Shown in pieces: positions 1 to 7,962 of a DNA stretch of 33,669 nucleotides. The notes beneath the pieces were generated by a model, which was given only the letters and a program-made list of their open reading frames with translations, ran no database searches and was not told where the DNA came from. The position numbers and the translations under genes were made by a program. Source of the stretch: a virus; IMG/VR virus record IMGVR_UViG_3300020603_000071, positions 1 through 33,669 of that record; one strand, written 5' to 3'. How positions within the stretch are numbered: position 1 is the first letter of the stretch; every line of letters begins with the position of its first letter.

Positions 1-1086
1 TGATTTTCCTGAATAGATGTAAGTTGAATTGTATGCAAGATAATCTTTGTAATAAACATTCTGAGATGGTGAAATTTTAGTATCAACTGCCTTTGAAAGG
101 TTTAAGAACTTTTCAAGCAGTGCTTGTGGAGTTCCTGATACATTACCAACTTTTTTGCTATCTACAACAACTACATGGAAGGCATCATTTCCACCACCTC
201 TTTCTGTTACATAACCATTAGTTCTTGGTTTAGGGGCAACGCTTCTCCAAGAAAGTGTAGTAGAATCGCCCTTGGCAGTATCTAAAATATTTTGAGAATT
301 ATACCAGTCAGATACTGATTCTGTGGTTGTAATTGCTGATGGAGTACCAACATCAGGATCACCTGGCATGTGTAATCCCAATTCATCAGATGCTTTAAAT
401 GCATAAACTCCCTGTTCAGTGTACTCTCTTGCAGTTTCTGTTGCTCCACTTACAGAGGAAAGAACTTTAACTGCTATGTGAGAAGAAGATGGGAGTCCAG
501 AAGTTATTCCAATACCTGTAATAATACCTTTAAGGTATCCAGATGCTGTGGCAGTAATTCCAACTCCAGCAATAACACCAGATAATGGTTGAGTTACACC
601 ATACCCAACTGCAAAATCAGTAATATCATTTACTTCAATAATTTGATCTGCAAAGTTGTCAATAACACATACTTTAAGACCTTCTGCCCAGTGCCCAGGG
701 TTTTTTGCTGCCCAGTAGTATGAAGTTGGAGTTGATGCTTGGTATGCATCAAAGTTATTAACAGTTACTGCTGTTGATGCTATACCAACACCAGCATTTG
801 AGTTTTTGAGGTATGAACCAGCACATCTAACAACCTTTAAACTTCCGCCATATGCAAGGAAGTTAGATGCTGAATACCATGACTCATAGTGATAACTATC
901 TAAAGATGGTTTACCAAAAACAGTTACTAACTCATTTTCATTAGCAATAGTAACTACTTGATTGACTGGACCTTTTGCAAAAGGTGCTGCAATTCCTGCT
1001 GATAAAGATGTCGTATTTGTTACTCCACCTCTTGTTAAATCAACTTCTCTGACTTTGACCCCTGGAGATGCTAAGCTTAACGCCAT
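1..1086 (-). CDS. 18: Tail sheath protein gp18, N-terminal part (runs off the left edge)
   Basis: This is the first 362 codons of the contractile tail sheath subunit, which polymerises around the tail tube and contracts on infection. The reading frame is open from the ATG at 1086 to base 1 and continues beyond the window. The start reads MALSLASPGVKVREVDLT, the typical opening of myovirus sheath proteins (short leader, SPGVxVxEVD). Further in are stretches such as NENELVTVFGKP and NNFDAYQAS that fit the sheath fold. T4 gp18 is 659 residues, so roughly the C-terminal half is missing. The start is well supported: AGAGGAG lies 5 nt upstream and a perfect T4-type late promoter TATAAATA lies about 37 nt upstream. 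The position downstream of gp17 matches T4 order. The call is firm; only the C-terminus is unseen. Confidence 0.93.
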   Translation of the reverse strand, partial: MALSLASPGVKVREVDLTRGGVTNTTSLSAGIAAPFAKGPVNQVVTIANENELVTVFGKPSLDSYHYESWYSASNFLAYGGSLKVVRCAGSYLKNSNAGVGIASTAVTVNNFDAYQASTPTSYYWAAKNPGHWAEGLKVCVIDNFADQIIEVNDITDFAVGYGVTQPLSGVIAGVGITATASGYLKGIITGIGITSGLPSSSHIAVKVLSSVSGATETAREYTEQGVYAFKASDELGLHMPGDPDVGTPSAITTTESVSDWYNSQNILDTAKGDSTTLSWRSVAPKPRTNGYVTERGGGNDAFHVVVVDSKKVGNVSGTPQALLEKFLNLSKAVDTKISPSQNVYYKDYLAYNSTYIYSGKS

Positions 1087-1091
1087 TTTAA

Positions 1092-1098
1092 CTCCTCT
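1092..1098 (-). promoter_or_regulatory. Strong ribosome binding site of gp18
   Basis: Read on the minus strand this is AGAGGAG, separated from the gp18 ATG by TTAAA. It is one of only two strong Shine-Dalgarno sequences I found at gene starts in the window. This fits a sheath protein needed in many copies. Confidence 0.75.
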
Positions 1099-1122
1099 AA
1101 ATGCTTCATTTTGATCTACAAG

Positions 1123-1130
1123 TATTTATA
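1123..1130 (-). promoter_or_regulatory. T4-type late promoter, TATAAATA, upstream of gp18
   Basis: The minus strand reads TATAAATA, an exact match to the T4 late promoter -10 consensus recognised by the gp55 sigma-like factor with the sliding clamp. It sits in the largest gene-free gap of the window (1087-1168), 36 nt upstream of the gp18 start codon, leaving room for a short leader containing the ribosome binding site. Activity is inferred from sequence and position. Confidence 0.7.
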
Positions 1131-1168
1131 ATTTGCGACTTTTTCATTGGGGAAACAATGCATGAACA

Positions 1169-1399
1169 TTACCAATCTGGGTAGCACCACTCAATAGACA
1201 TAAGGTTTTGTTTTCGTTTTTGAATAATTCTTTTTATAGTACATGATTTACATTCATAAGCATAGGATGATGCATACTTCCCCCTATCCTTTCTGGTTTG
1301 ATAAAAATCATTTAGTAAATCTTTCTCCTTTCCACAACATCTACATTTTCTGGTAGAAAATAATAAATGGTCTAAGGTAAAAAGATTTTCTATATCCAT
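1169..1399 (-). CDS. Small four-cysteine (zinc-ribbon-like) protein between gp17 and gp18
   Basis: This is a 76-residue protein of unknown function. It contains two CxxC pairs, C19-x2-C22 (CRCCGKEK) and C50-x2-C53 (ECKSC), 27 residues apart, which is the layout of a zinc ribbon, followed by a basic tail (IKRIIQKRKQ). The segment between the pairs (LLNDFYQTRKDRG) resembles the zinc-binding front of some phage HNH nucleases, but no HNH core follows. I chose the ATG at 1399 because it overlaps the gp17 stop as TAATG, the same coupling seen at other junctions here. A GTG at 1414 would add five residues. Similar small proteins occur at this place in marine T4-like phages, from memory. A DNA- or terminase-related role is a guess from position only. 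Confidence 0.72.
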   Translation of the reverse strand: MDIENLFTLDHLLFSTRKCRCCGKEKDLLNDFYQTRKDRGKYASSYAYECKSCTIKRIIQKRKQNLMSIEWCYPDW

Positions 1400-3057
1400 T
1401 ACCTGTATTCCCACATATAAGAGAATTCATGAGACCTATCTCCATATTCATCAAGGTGCCATAGGTCTCCATCTACATCAACTTCTGCTTTGTCTTCAAA
1501 TCCTGTTAAAATAAATCCAAATGGTGACATGTCTTGTTCAATTTGATTCTTCTGTTCTTCATATAATCTTTTTCTAACATCTTGTTCAGTAAGTTCTTTG
1601 AAGTAATCTTGTGCCACTAACCATGCATAGATTACAAGACACATAGCCAAGTCATCATTACAACCTTCTTCTGCTTCAAAGGAGTTGTGTTTTTGGATAA
1701 AGGTAGTCAATTCACTGATGATTTCATAGTCATTAAAGATAAGTTTGTCTTCCTCAATCATAGTTTTAAGATTGAGGCAACCAACTTTCTTAACTGTCTT
1801 AGACATTTTAAGACCAAGTTGCGTTTTCTTACCAGAGAATCCTTGACCTACAATCTGTCCTGCTCTACCACGCATAGAACACATGAGTAAGTTTTGATAC
1901 TCCAAGTCATATTGAATAATTGCTGCTACTTGGTCTCCAACATCATTGACTTCACAAAGTATAAATGCATTATTGTATGCCTTTGCTACATCCACAATTA
2001 CACTTGGAAATAGCATAGGTTTGATTTCATTATTTCTATACTTACCTACAATATTGTGTGGAAATGTTGTAATGTCTACAACTACAAATGCAGAGTAGTC
2101 ATTACCAACACCACGTGCCACATCAACAGTAATCAAGTAATCATGATGTTCTTGAGGTTCATAATAAACATCAAGACCTTTGCTTCTTTTGATGGGGTCA
2201 TCATAAACTAAACTTTTGAGTTTGCTTGGTGCAATCAGAGTATCAACAGATCCTAAGAATTCGCACTCGAATTCTGTCTTGAACTGTTGTTCTGATGTAT
2301 TTTCAATAGTTTGTTTCTTCCATAGATCATCTCTACCTGGGACCTCTGACCAATGAACATCAGTTGGAACATAAGAGTTTCTTTCACGTTCAGCATCATG
2401 CCACATCCTATAGAAGTGATTCATGCCATTTGGCGTAGAAACTATGATAACTTTCGTGCTTTGACCAGAAGAAATAGTAGGATAAACAGATGCAAAGAAT
2501 TGGTCTGCAATATGGTTTGGAATGAATGCGAATTCATCAAGGAATATGATATTATAGGATCCACCTCTGACAGCAGATGCAGATGTAGAAGCTGCCAATA
2601 TCTTTGACCCATTCTCCAACTCCATAGAACCTTTATTCCATGCCAAGATACCCTGCTGTAACCATTTTGGTAGGTTTTCATATGCAGTTTGTAATCTTGA
2701 CAACAAATCTCTTGCAGTAGATGCTTTGTTTGCAAGAATAGCAATATTTACATTATCATTAAAGATGGCATAATGTAAAAGATAAGATACAACAGTTGTA
2801 GATTTACCTGTCTGACGAGGCATCTTACAAATATTGAATCTATGTTCATGGAAGTTTTTAACTAACTTTTCTTGAAAATGATATGGTTTGAATAATTGCA
2901 AACCATGGTCCAAAGTTACAATCTGAACATAGTTCTTTAAAAAATATACAGGGTCATTTTTACATTTAACAAATTCAATAATTTGTTCTTGAGAAAATTC
3001 AATAGGTGTATTCGCTTTCTTAAGAAGAGGATTACCAAGATATATATTTTCGCTCAT
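1399..3057 (-). CDS. 17: Terminase large subunit gp17 (packaging ATPase and headful nuclease)
   Basis: This is the motor protein that pumps DNA into the prohead and cuts the concatemer. The N-terminal ATPase domain shows a Walker A motif PRQTGKST at residues 80-87 (K85) and a Walker B motif IIFLDEF with D174 and E175. The C-terminal RNase H-like nuclease shows its three acidic clusters: D312 in TVDVARG, E369 in ILCEVNDVGD, and D468/D469 in CNDDLAM. The length of 552 residues is close to T4 gp17 (610). The ATG at 3057 is separated from the 436-aa gene by only a few bases, and the stop overlaps the next small gene as TAATG. All recognised catalytic residues are present, so the enzyme looks intact. 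The gene normally follows gp16 directly; here another gene lies between them. Confidence 0.96.
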   Translation of the reverse strand: MSENIYLGNPLLKKANTPIEFSQEQIIEFVKCKNDPVYFLKNYVQIVTLDHGLQLFKPYHFQEKLVKNFHEHRFNICKMPRQTGKSTTVVSYLLHYAIFNDNVNIAILANKASTARDLLSRLQTAYENLPKWLQQGILAWNKGSMELENGSKILAASTSASAVRGGSYNIIFLDEFAFIPNHIADQFFASVYPTISSGQSTKVIIVSTPNGMNHFYRMWHDAERERNSYVPTDVHWSEVPGRDDLWKKQTIENTSEQQFKTEFECEFLGSVDTLIAPSKLKSLVYDDPIKRSKGLDVYYEPQEHHDYLITVDVARGVGNDYSAFVVVDITTFPHNIVGKYRNNEIKPMLFPSVIVDVAKAYNNAFILCEVNDVGDQVAAIIQYDLEYQNLLMCSMRGRAGQIVGQGFSGKKTQLGLKMSKTVKKVGCLNLKTMIEEDKLIFNDYEIISELTTFIQKHNSFEAEEGCNDDLAMCLVIYAWLVAQDYFKELTEQDVRKRLYEEQKNQIEQDMSPFGFILTGFEDKAEVDVDGDLWHLDEYGDRSHEFSYMWEYR

Positions 3058-3063
3058 AAATTA

Positions 3064-4374
3064 TCAACACTTCCACTTACGTAATGCTAAGGCTTTTCTT
3101 GTTGGACGACCTTTTTCATCTTTCATAGGACCAGGCATTCCTCCCATTCTTGCACAAAATGATCTTTTACGTGGACCACCGCCAGGTTGGGGTGGTTTAA
3201 GATCACTTCCAGGATTTTCCCTTTCATAAGATTTTCTACCTCTTTCATTAAGCCCACCAGATGGATTCTTGCCCGCCTTTTTTTGCCATGCAGCAACTTC
3301 TTTGATATCTTTCCATCCTTTGGAAGTTTTTACATTATGTTCTTTTCCTCCTGGACCAATATCTGCAATTTTAAATTCTATGGGTTTAGTTGTGCTTATT
3401 TTTACTTTTTTGTTTGCCTCTGCAATCTGCATAAACTGTGAGAAAGTTTTGCAAGTATCTTCATTCGCAGGAACGCAATTTGGAACTATCTTCTTACCTT
3501 TCTTCTTCATTCCAACTTGCTTATAACCAGTCCAACATGCTTCTGAAACATCTTCATCACTTTGCATATATTCTGCTGCAGTATCAATAAAATCTGCTGC
3601 TCTGGTAATCTTTGATTGTACCCAAGCAGGAATCTGCTGATCCCCTTTTTTGATTTTGCTTCTTAAAATATTAACTGCTGTTTCAATTTGATCGAACTCA
3701 ACTCTTGCCATATATCCTTCTTCATCTTTCTTTTTGCCACTTGCAATTTCCTTGTGGTTTTCATGAATCTTTAATTCATTGGTAAGATTCATCTTGCCAA
3801 TAGTATATCTGTCCCACATGGTTGGACCATAAGAACACTCTGCTCTGGTTTCATTCTTTCTGCAGAGGAGGCAGTACTTAGTATCTGTTTCGTATTGCTG
3901 TTCTACACTAACTTCTTCAGATTTGTTTCCCCAATTTGCAGCACCTGCTTTTCTACACTTAACAAGTGCTCCAGATCCATAGGCACTAGGCCAAACTTTG
4001 AACCTTGCTTTTACTTTATGGTAACAGGCATCTTTCTTACCACTACCCTTACCTTTTATATCTTCTTCTGACATGAATTCTTCTTTTTTCATTTTTTTAG
4101 TTGGAGAATCTGTCGAAACATAAGTTGGTTTTGCTGCACCTGTCTTCTGTTGTTGTCCAGGATCCTTTTCTCTCTTTCTTCTTACTGCTGATCTAATTTC
4201 ACCTTTAGACATACTTGCTAATTTTGAACTTGAAAAGCATTTTGGTGTTTTTGTTTCTCCTGGTTCATTAGCACAAGGAGATCCATCTGATTGAACCCAC
4301 CCTGGTTTTTTCTTACCAGTTTTGGTGACACCACTGGAACTCTGAAACCACTGATGTAAATTTCCTTCTTTCAT
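3064..4374 (-). CDS. Basic, Cys-rich mosaic protein inserted between gp16 and gp17
   Basis: This 436-residue protein has no assigned function. It is very rich in Lys and built from several short modules that I recognise, from memory, in other marine T4-like phage proteins. Residues 1-90 hold HQWF, GWVQSDGSPC (C34), PKC (C46) and a basic SAVRRKREK stretch, resembling the DUF5872 type. Around 115-142 is an ACYHKVKARFKVWPSAY to VKCRK segment. Around 278-300 is ACWTGYKQVGMKKKG followed by VPNC. The last 100 residues (AWQKKAGKNPSGGLNERG, then KRSFCARMGGMPGPMK, ending RKWKC) resemble DUF6321. A further pair, CLLC, lies near the middle. Basic charge and scattered Cys suggest nucleic-acid or metal binding, but this is inference. 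The gene lies within the packaging cluster, 9 bp from gp16 and 6 bp from gp17, so it is probably co-expressed with the terminase. Confidence 0.8.
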   Translation of the reverse strand: MKEGNLHQWFQSSSGVTKTGKKKPGWVQSDGSPCANEPGETKTPKCFSSSKLASMSKGEIRSAVRRKREKDPGQQQKTGAAKPTYVSTDSPTKKMKKEEFMSEEDIKGKGSGKKDACYHKVKARFKVWPSAYGSGALVKCRKAGAANWGNKSEEVSVEQQYETDTKYCLLCRKNETRAECSYGPTMWDRYTIGKMNLTNELKIHENHKEIASGKKKDEEGYMARVEFDQIETAVNILRSKIKKGDQQIPAWVQSKITRAADFIDTAAEYMQSDEDVSEACWTGYKQVGMKKKGKKIVPNCVPANEDTCKTFSQFMQIAEANKKVKISTTKPIEFKIADIGPGGKEHNVKTSKGWKDIKEVAAWQKKAGKNPSGGLNERGRKSYERENPGSDLKPPQPGGGPRKRSFCARMGGMPGPMKDEKGRPTRKALALRKWKC

Positions 4375-4383
4375 TTATGATGA

Positions 4384-4800
4384 TTATTCTTCTGTATTAT
4401 TTAGAAGACCTTGTTTTATAAGTTTAGAAAGTTCTGCTGTGGATCCAACAAATAAAGAGTTATTGACTGTTGTTGGACCTTTTTGTGGTGCTTCAAGGTC
4501 TTTCATTTTTTTTTGTAAATCAATCAACTTATCTGTGGTATCTGCAACAGATTTGATTAATTGACCTGCAACTTCAAATGCTCTTGGGTGTCCTGACTCT
4601 TGAGCAATCTCTAATATACCATCAACTGCTTCTTGACCTTTGGAGATTAAACTATACAGTTGTCCTCTACTGTATTCATAATCTTTTTGTGGGTCATTTA
4701 CTTCTTCTATTTTTTTTAAATCAATATCACTTTTAGATATAGGAACAATAGTTGTTTCTATATCTAATGACTTTTCTATCTGTGAGAAATTATTATCCAT
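4384..4800 (-). CDS. 16: Terminase small subunit gp16
   Basis: This 138-residue protein sits directly after gp15, where T4 encodes the small terminase that recognises DNA and regulates gp17. The sequence is acidic and helical. The centre (YEYSRGQLYSLISKGQEAVD, then ILEIAQESGHPRAFEVAGQL) matches the conserved core of T4-like gp16 proteins in marine phages. A coiled-coil-like stretch follows (LIKSVADTTDKLIDLQKKMKDL). It is slightly shorter than T4 gp16 (164 residues). The ATG at 4800 is 3 bp from the gp15 stop. Assignment rests on the core motif and synteny, both of which agree. Confidence 0.88.
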   Translation of the reverse strand: MDNNFSQIEKSLDIETTIVPISKSDIDLKKIEEVNDPQKDYEYSRGQLYSLISKGQEAVDGILEIAQESGHPRAFEVAGQLIKSVADTTDKLIDLQKKMKDLEAPQKGPTTVNNSLFVGSTAELSKLIKQGLLNNTEE

Positions 4801-4803
4801 ATA

Positions 4804-5658
4804 TTATATATCTACATCAGTTCCCTGACTGTCACTATAAGTTTTAAAGTCTTGGAAGTCTATAATATCTTCATTAAATCCAAAGTCATCACCAAATGGA
4901 ATTAGTGTATCATCAGCAGCATCAATAATGTTATCATTGTTATAATCTTTAAGTGCTTTTGGAGTCGCTGTGTATCTAATTTCACGCTTTGCACTTCTGA
5001 GAGCATCAGTTGCATAATCAACTTGAACTTTCTTAATGAGACCTTGATTATTTTCAGAAAGTTCACTGAACAGATAAGTTTTTGCAGTAAAGTTTAGTGT
5101 ATAAACAATACTTCTTCTTGTTGTATAATCACCTTCATAATCATCTCTAAACCCAATTCTATTGAGGATGATTGGAATATCTTTTGATTCATGAACTTCT
5201 GAAAGCATGTTCACTGTCACATTAAATGATGGTTGGAAGAATGGAAGAATTTGTTCTACAATTTGAAGAACATCATCTTGAATCTTTGCAATGATATTGA
5301 GTTCAAACCCAATATTGTAAGGAACTGGGGTAAAGATTTTATTTACAGCAGATCCATCTTCAACTCTTGATGTTTTGAAGGTTTGAGTGATAGAACTTTT
5401 TCTTTGGGGATCATAGTCTAAGGATACCATCTCAAATGACATTCTTGGCAGGGTAATGGCGATTTTTCTATTACCTTGATTCTGCTGTTCAATTCTTGCC
5501 AAGAACTTTTGAATAGGTCCATATGCAAGAGGAACTTTCAATACTGAAACTGGATTTCCTGTTTCATCACAATGTCTGATTTGAATGTTGTTGAATAACG
5601 TTCCAAATGCAGTTACAGTTTTTGATATTCCTTTATGATAAAAATAATGCCCAAACAT
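4804..5658 (-). CDS. 15: Tail sheath stabiliser and completion protein gp15
   Basis: This 284-residue protein caps the tail tube and sheath and joins the tail to the neck. The N-terminus MFGHYFYHKGISKTVTAFGT, then LFNNIQIRHCDETG, aligns by eye with T4 gp15 (MFGYFYNSS...LFSNIQIKR). The middle contains YDPQRK and IVEQILPFFQPSFNVTVNM, nearly identical to T4's IVEQILPYFQPHFNTTM. The length is close to T4 (272). A C-terminal acidic tail (IIDAADDTLIPFGDDFGF) differs from T4. The ATG at 5658 follows a 32-bp gap after the protease gene; no good ribosome binding site is visible. The call is firm. Confidence 0.95.
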   Translation of the reverse strand: MFGHYFYHKGISKTVTAFGTLFNNIQIRHCDETGNPVSVLKVPLAYGPIQKFLARIEQQNQGNRKIAITLPRMSFEMVSLDYDPQRKSSITQTFKTSRVEDGSAVNKIFTPVPYNIGFELNIIAKIQDDVLQIVEQILPFFQPSFNVTVNMLSEVHESKDIPIILNRIGFRDDYEGDYTTRRSIVYTLNFTAKTYLFSELSENNQGLIKKVQVDYATDALRSAKREIRYTATPKALKDYNNDNIIDAADDTLIPFGDDFGFNEDIIDFQDFKTYSDSQGTDVDI

Positions 5659-5690
5659 ATTCTAATCTTTTAATTGTACTATTTAACCAA

Positions 5691-7961
5691 TTAAGGTTGT
5701 TTAAATTTTAAAGTTCCCATTCTGGGCCAAGTTTGTCCAGAAGTTTTTCTAACTTTTTCTGCAACTCTTGGGAGGATAGTTCCTTTTAATGGTCTATCTT
5801 GCCTGTAATATAAGTATCTATTTCCAGAACTTTGAAGATTGTAATTATCTAAGTATGCATTATATGAAGTTATTTTTGGGTTGGCACCTACATGAAGATC
5901 TATTTGTGTATTTGCATTTTCATAGAATGTCATTTCCCAAAATAATGTAGGAGAACCAAGAACTCCTCCACTATAAGAACTATGCCCCTCAAATCTAACT
6001 CTATAAGTTCTGTTGGGAATTGTTCCTTCAACACCATAATAAATTCTTTGAGCAGATCCATCTGCCGATGAAATTTGTATTTTTGGAATTGCTGGTGTAG
6101 TTGTATTGTAACTCCAACCTATACCTGCATCATAAGTATCTGTTGGTTTAGTTCCAAACAAAACATAAGAGTTTGTATTTACAAAAATTGTAGAATAAGT
6201 AGATCCATTATATGAAATATTGAAAGGTAAATTTAATTGCCAAAATCCATCATCATTAAATCCATAATTAGAATTCCCAGTATCTGGTGTTGTAGATGCA
6301 GTTAAAGATGCAGCACCTAATAAATTATTTGCCAAAGAACTTAGTGTTGCTGCACTAGCACTAGTTACAATTCTTACAGATGTATTTGATGCAGGAACAA
6401 AAGATTCTGAACCTGTTATTTTTGAAGATGTATTAGATACAGAACTAACACCTTGATCAATGTATTGTGCTGAAGTTGGTTCAAATATTTGATTATTTTT
6501 AGAAATTCCTTGAATGTACTCAATTGCTTCATTATTAGTCATTCTTGGATACTGTTCTAATGCACATGCAATCAATCCACAAACATTTGGAGAAGCCATG
6601 CTGGTCCCAGAATACTTATCTATTTTATATGATGCATCTCTAAAATCAGTAGCAGGTCCTGAGTGAACAGAAGAAATGATATTTGATCCTGGTGCATAAA
6701 TTGCTATTCTTGGTCCAGTATTACTAAAAGTTGCTTTGGAATCATTTTTAAGTGCTCCAATGCATCCAACACAAATTGCAGTAGAGGCAGATGTATTGAC
6801 AGAACCTCTATGATAGTAATAATCGACTCCACCTTCAACTATTCTATTATTATAATCTTGTCCACCAGGAGAATCTATTTTATAAGATGAGTTTCCAGCA
6901 GCTCCAACAACAATCACCCCATCATCAATAGCATCTTCTATATCTGCTACATCATCTGGAAACCAACCTTCAATATAAACATTAGAAAAATCAAATTTAA
7001 TTATTCCACGTTGTTGAAGTGCAGCATCTGTAAATCCAGATGATAAAGTTGCACCTCTCCAAACAATTGAACTAATTTGAGATCTTGTAATGGTTATATT
7101 GTATCCCCAACTGTTGTTAATGATAGTTGGATTTCTTAGTCCTGTTGCTGGATTGACTGACTTGTTTAAATGAAAAGCCCTTGCATAGTCAAATGGAAAA
7201 AATCCTGCAATTTGACCATCCCCATACACATACAAGTTATAAACATTAGCATCTCTTGCCCATCCTTGTGAGTTTCCTGCTGCTGTTCCTGCTACGTGCA
7301 TTCCATGATCATCACCATATGCAGTATATGTTGCTGGATATGTATATGTGCCATTAGATCCATGTCCTGCAAATTGATTTAAAGAATGCCAGTTAAATTG
7401 AACTACTCTTGTTCCACCAGTTCCATTAGCATTTACTGCCATTTCAGGATGATTTGGATTGACAAATCCATCTATAATAACCACATCAACATTTTTTCCA
7501 GAACTTGTTGCAGTAATTATTCCAGAAACTCCAAGAGTTGCATCAGATCCCCAATCACTTCTTTGTTGTCCTTCAATACATCTAAGAAGTCCCCAATTTC
7601 TATATGAGTTTGCAACAGATGAAGATTTGTTCCACCCAGAAGTATCTTCTGACCATCCTCTTGGAGTTATTGTTGCAGAATCTTTGAGTTTTTTGGGAAT
7701 AATACTTAAAACTCTTTCATCTTGACTTAAAGTTTCAACTTCTTCTGAACTTAGATGATAATGAGTATTTCTTGAAATAGATCTTCTTTCTGCACATTCA
7801 ACGCATCTATCTGGAACATATTCTGTCCCACCAGGAGTTTCTAAATCATCATAAAAAGATTCTAAGTCTTCTTTATTTTTTAAAGTTACAATATATTCAT
7901 CTATTTCATCTAATTCAAAAGAAGAAGCTGTATTTAAATTTTGATATCTTCTATTTTGCAT
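5691..7961 (-). CDS. Subtilisin-like (S8 family) serine protease with virion-type C-terminal module
   Basis: This 756-residue protein (from ATG 7961) looks like an intact serine endopeptidase. The catalytic triad is visible: D164 in VVIIDGFVNP, H219 in DDHGMHVAGTAAG and S454 in YSGTSMASPNVCG. The oxyanion-hole Asn is N357 in VVVGAAGNSS. Residues 23-90 (DEYIVTLKN to RVLSIIPKK) resemble an inhibitor I9-type propeptide, with a CVEC pair inside. No signal peptide is seen. From about residue 560 a second domain begins (DDGFWQLNLPF, IFVNTNSYVLFG, RIYYGVEGTIPNRTYRVRFE), a type I know from marine phage tail and fibre proteins, so the enzyme may be carried on the virion. A TTG at 7982 would add seven residues; I prefer the ATG because it follows the upstream stop at once and has GGAAAG before it. 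Substrate is unknown: host surface, a competitor, or phage protein maturation are all possible. Confidence 0.9.
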   Translation of the reverse strand: MQNRRYQNLNTASSFELDEIDEYIVTLKNKEDLESFYDDLETPGGTEYVPDRCVECAERRSISRNTHYHLSSEEVETLSQDERVLSIIPKKLKDSATITPRGWSEDTSGWNKSSSVANSYRNWGLLRCIEGQQRSDWGSDATLGVSGIITATSSGKNVDVVIIDGFVNPNHPEMAVNANGTGGTRVVQFNWHSLNQFAGHGSNGTYTYPATYTAYGDDHGMHVAGTAAGNSQGWARDANVYNLYVYGDGQIAGFFPFDYARAFHLNKSVNPATGLRNPTIINNSWGYNITITRSQISSIVWRGATLSSGFTDAALQQRGIIKFDFSNVYIEGWFPDDVADIEDAIDDGVIVVGAAGNSSYKIDSPGGQDYNNRIVEGGVDYYYHRGSVNTSASTAICVGCIGALKNDSKATFSNTGPRIAIYAPGSNIISSVHSGPATDFRDASYKIDKYSGTSMASPNVCGLIACALEQYPRMTNNEAIEYIQGISKNNQIFEPTSAQYIDQGVSSVSNTSSKITGSESFVPASNTSVRIVTSASAATLSSLANNLLGAASLTASTTPDTGNSNYGFNDDGFWQLNLPFNISYNGSTYSTIFVNTNSYVLFGTKPTDTYDAGIGWSYNTTTPAIPKIQISSADGSAQRIYYGVEGTIPNRTYRVRFEGHSSYSGGVLGSPTLFWEMTFYENANTQIDLHVGANPKITSYNAYLDNYNLQSSGNRYLYYRQDRPLKGTILPRVAEKVRKTSGQTWPRMGTLKFKQP

Positions 7962-7962
7962 A

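Noticed and set aside
1140-1165. CATTG/CAATG hairpin after the four-Cys gene as a terminator
   Set aside because: The stem is only five base pairs and is followed by A residues, not a T run, on the minus strand, so it does not look like an intrinsic terminator.
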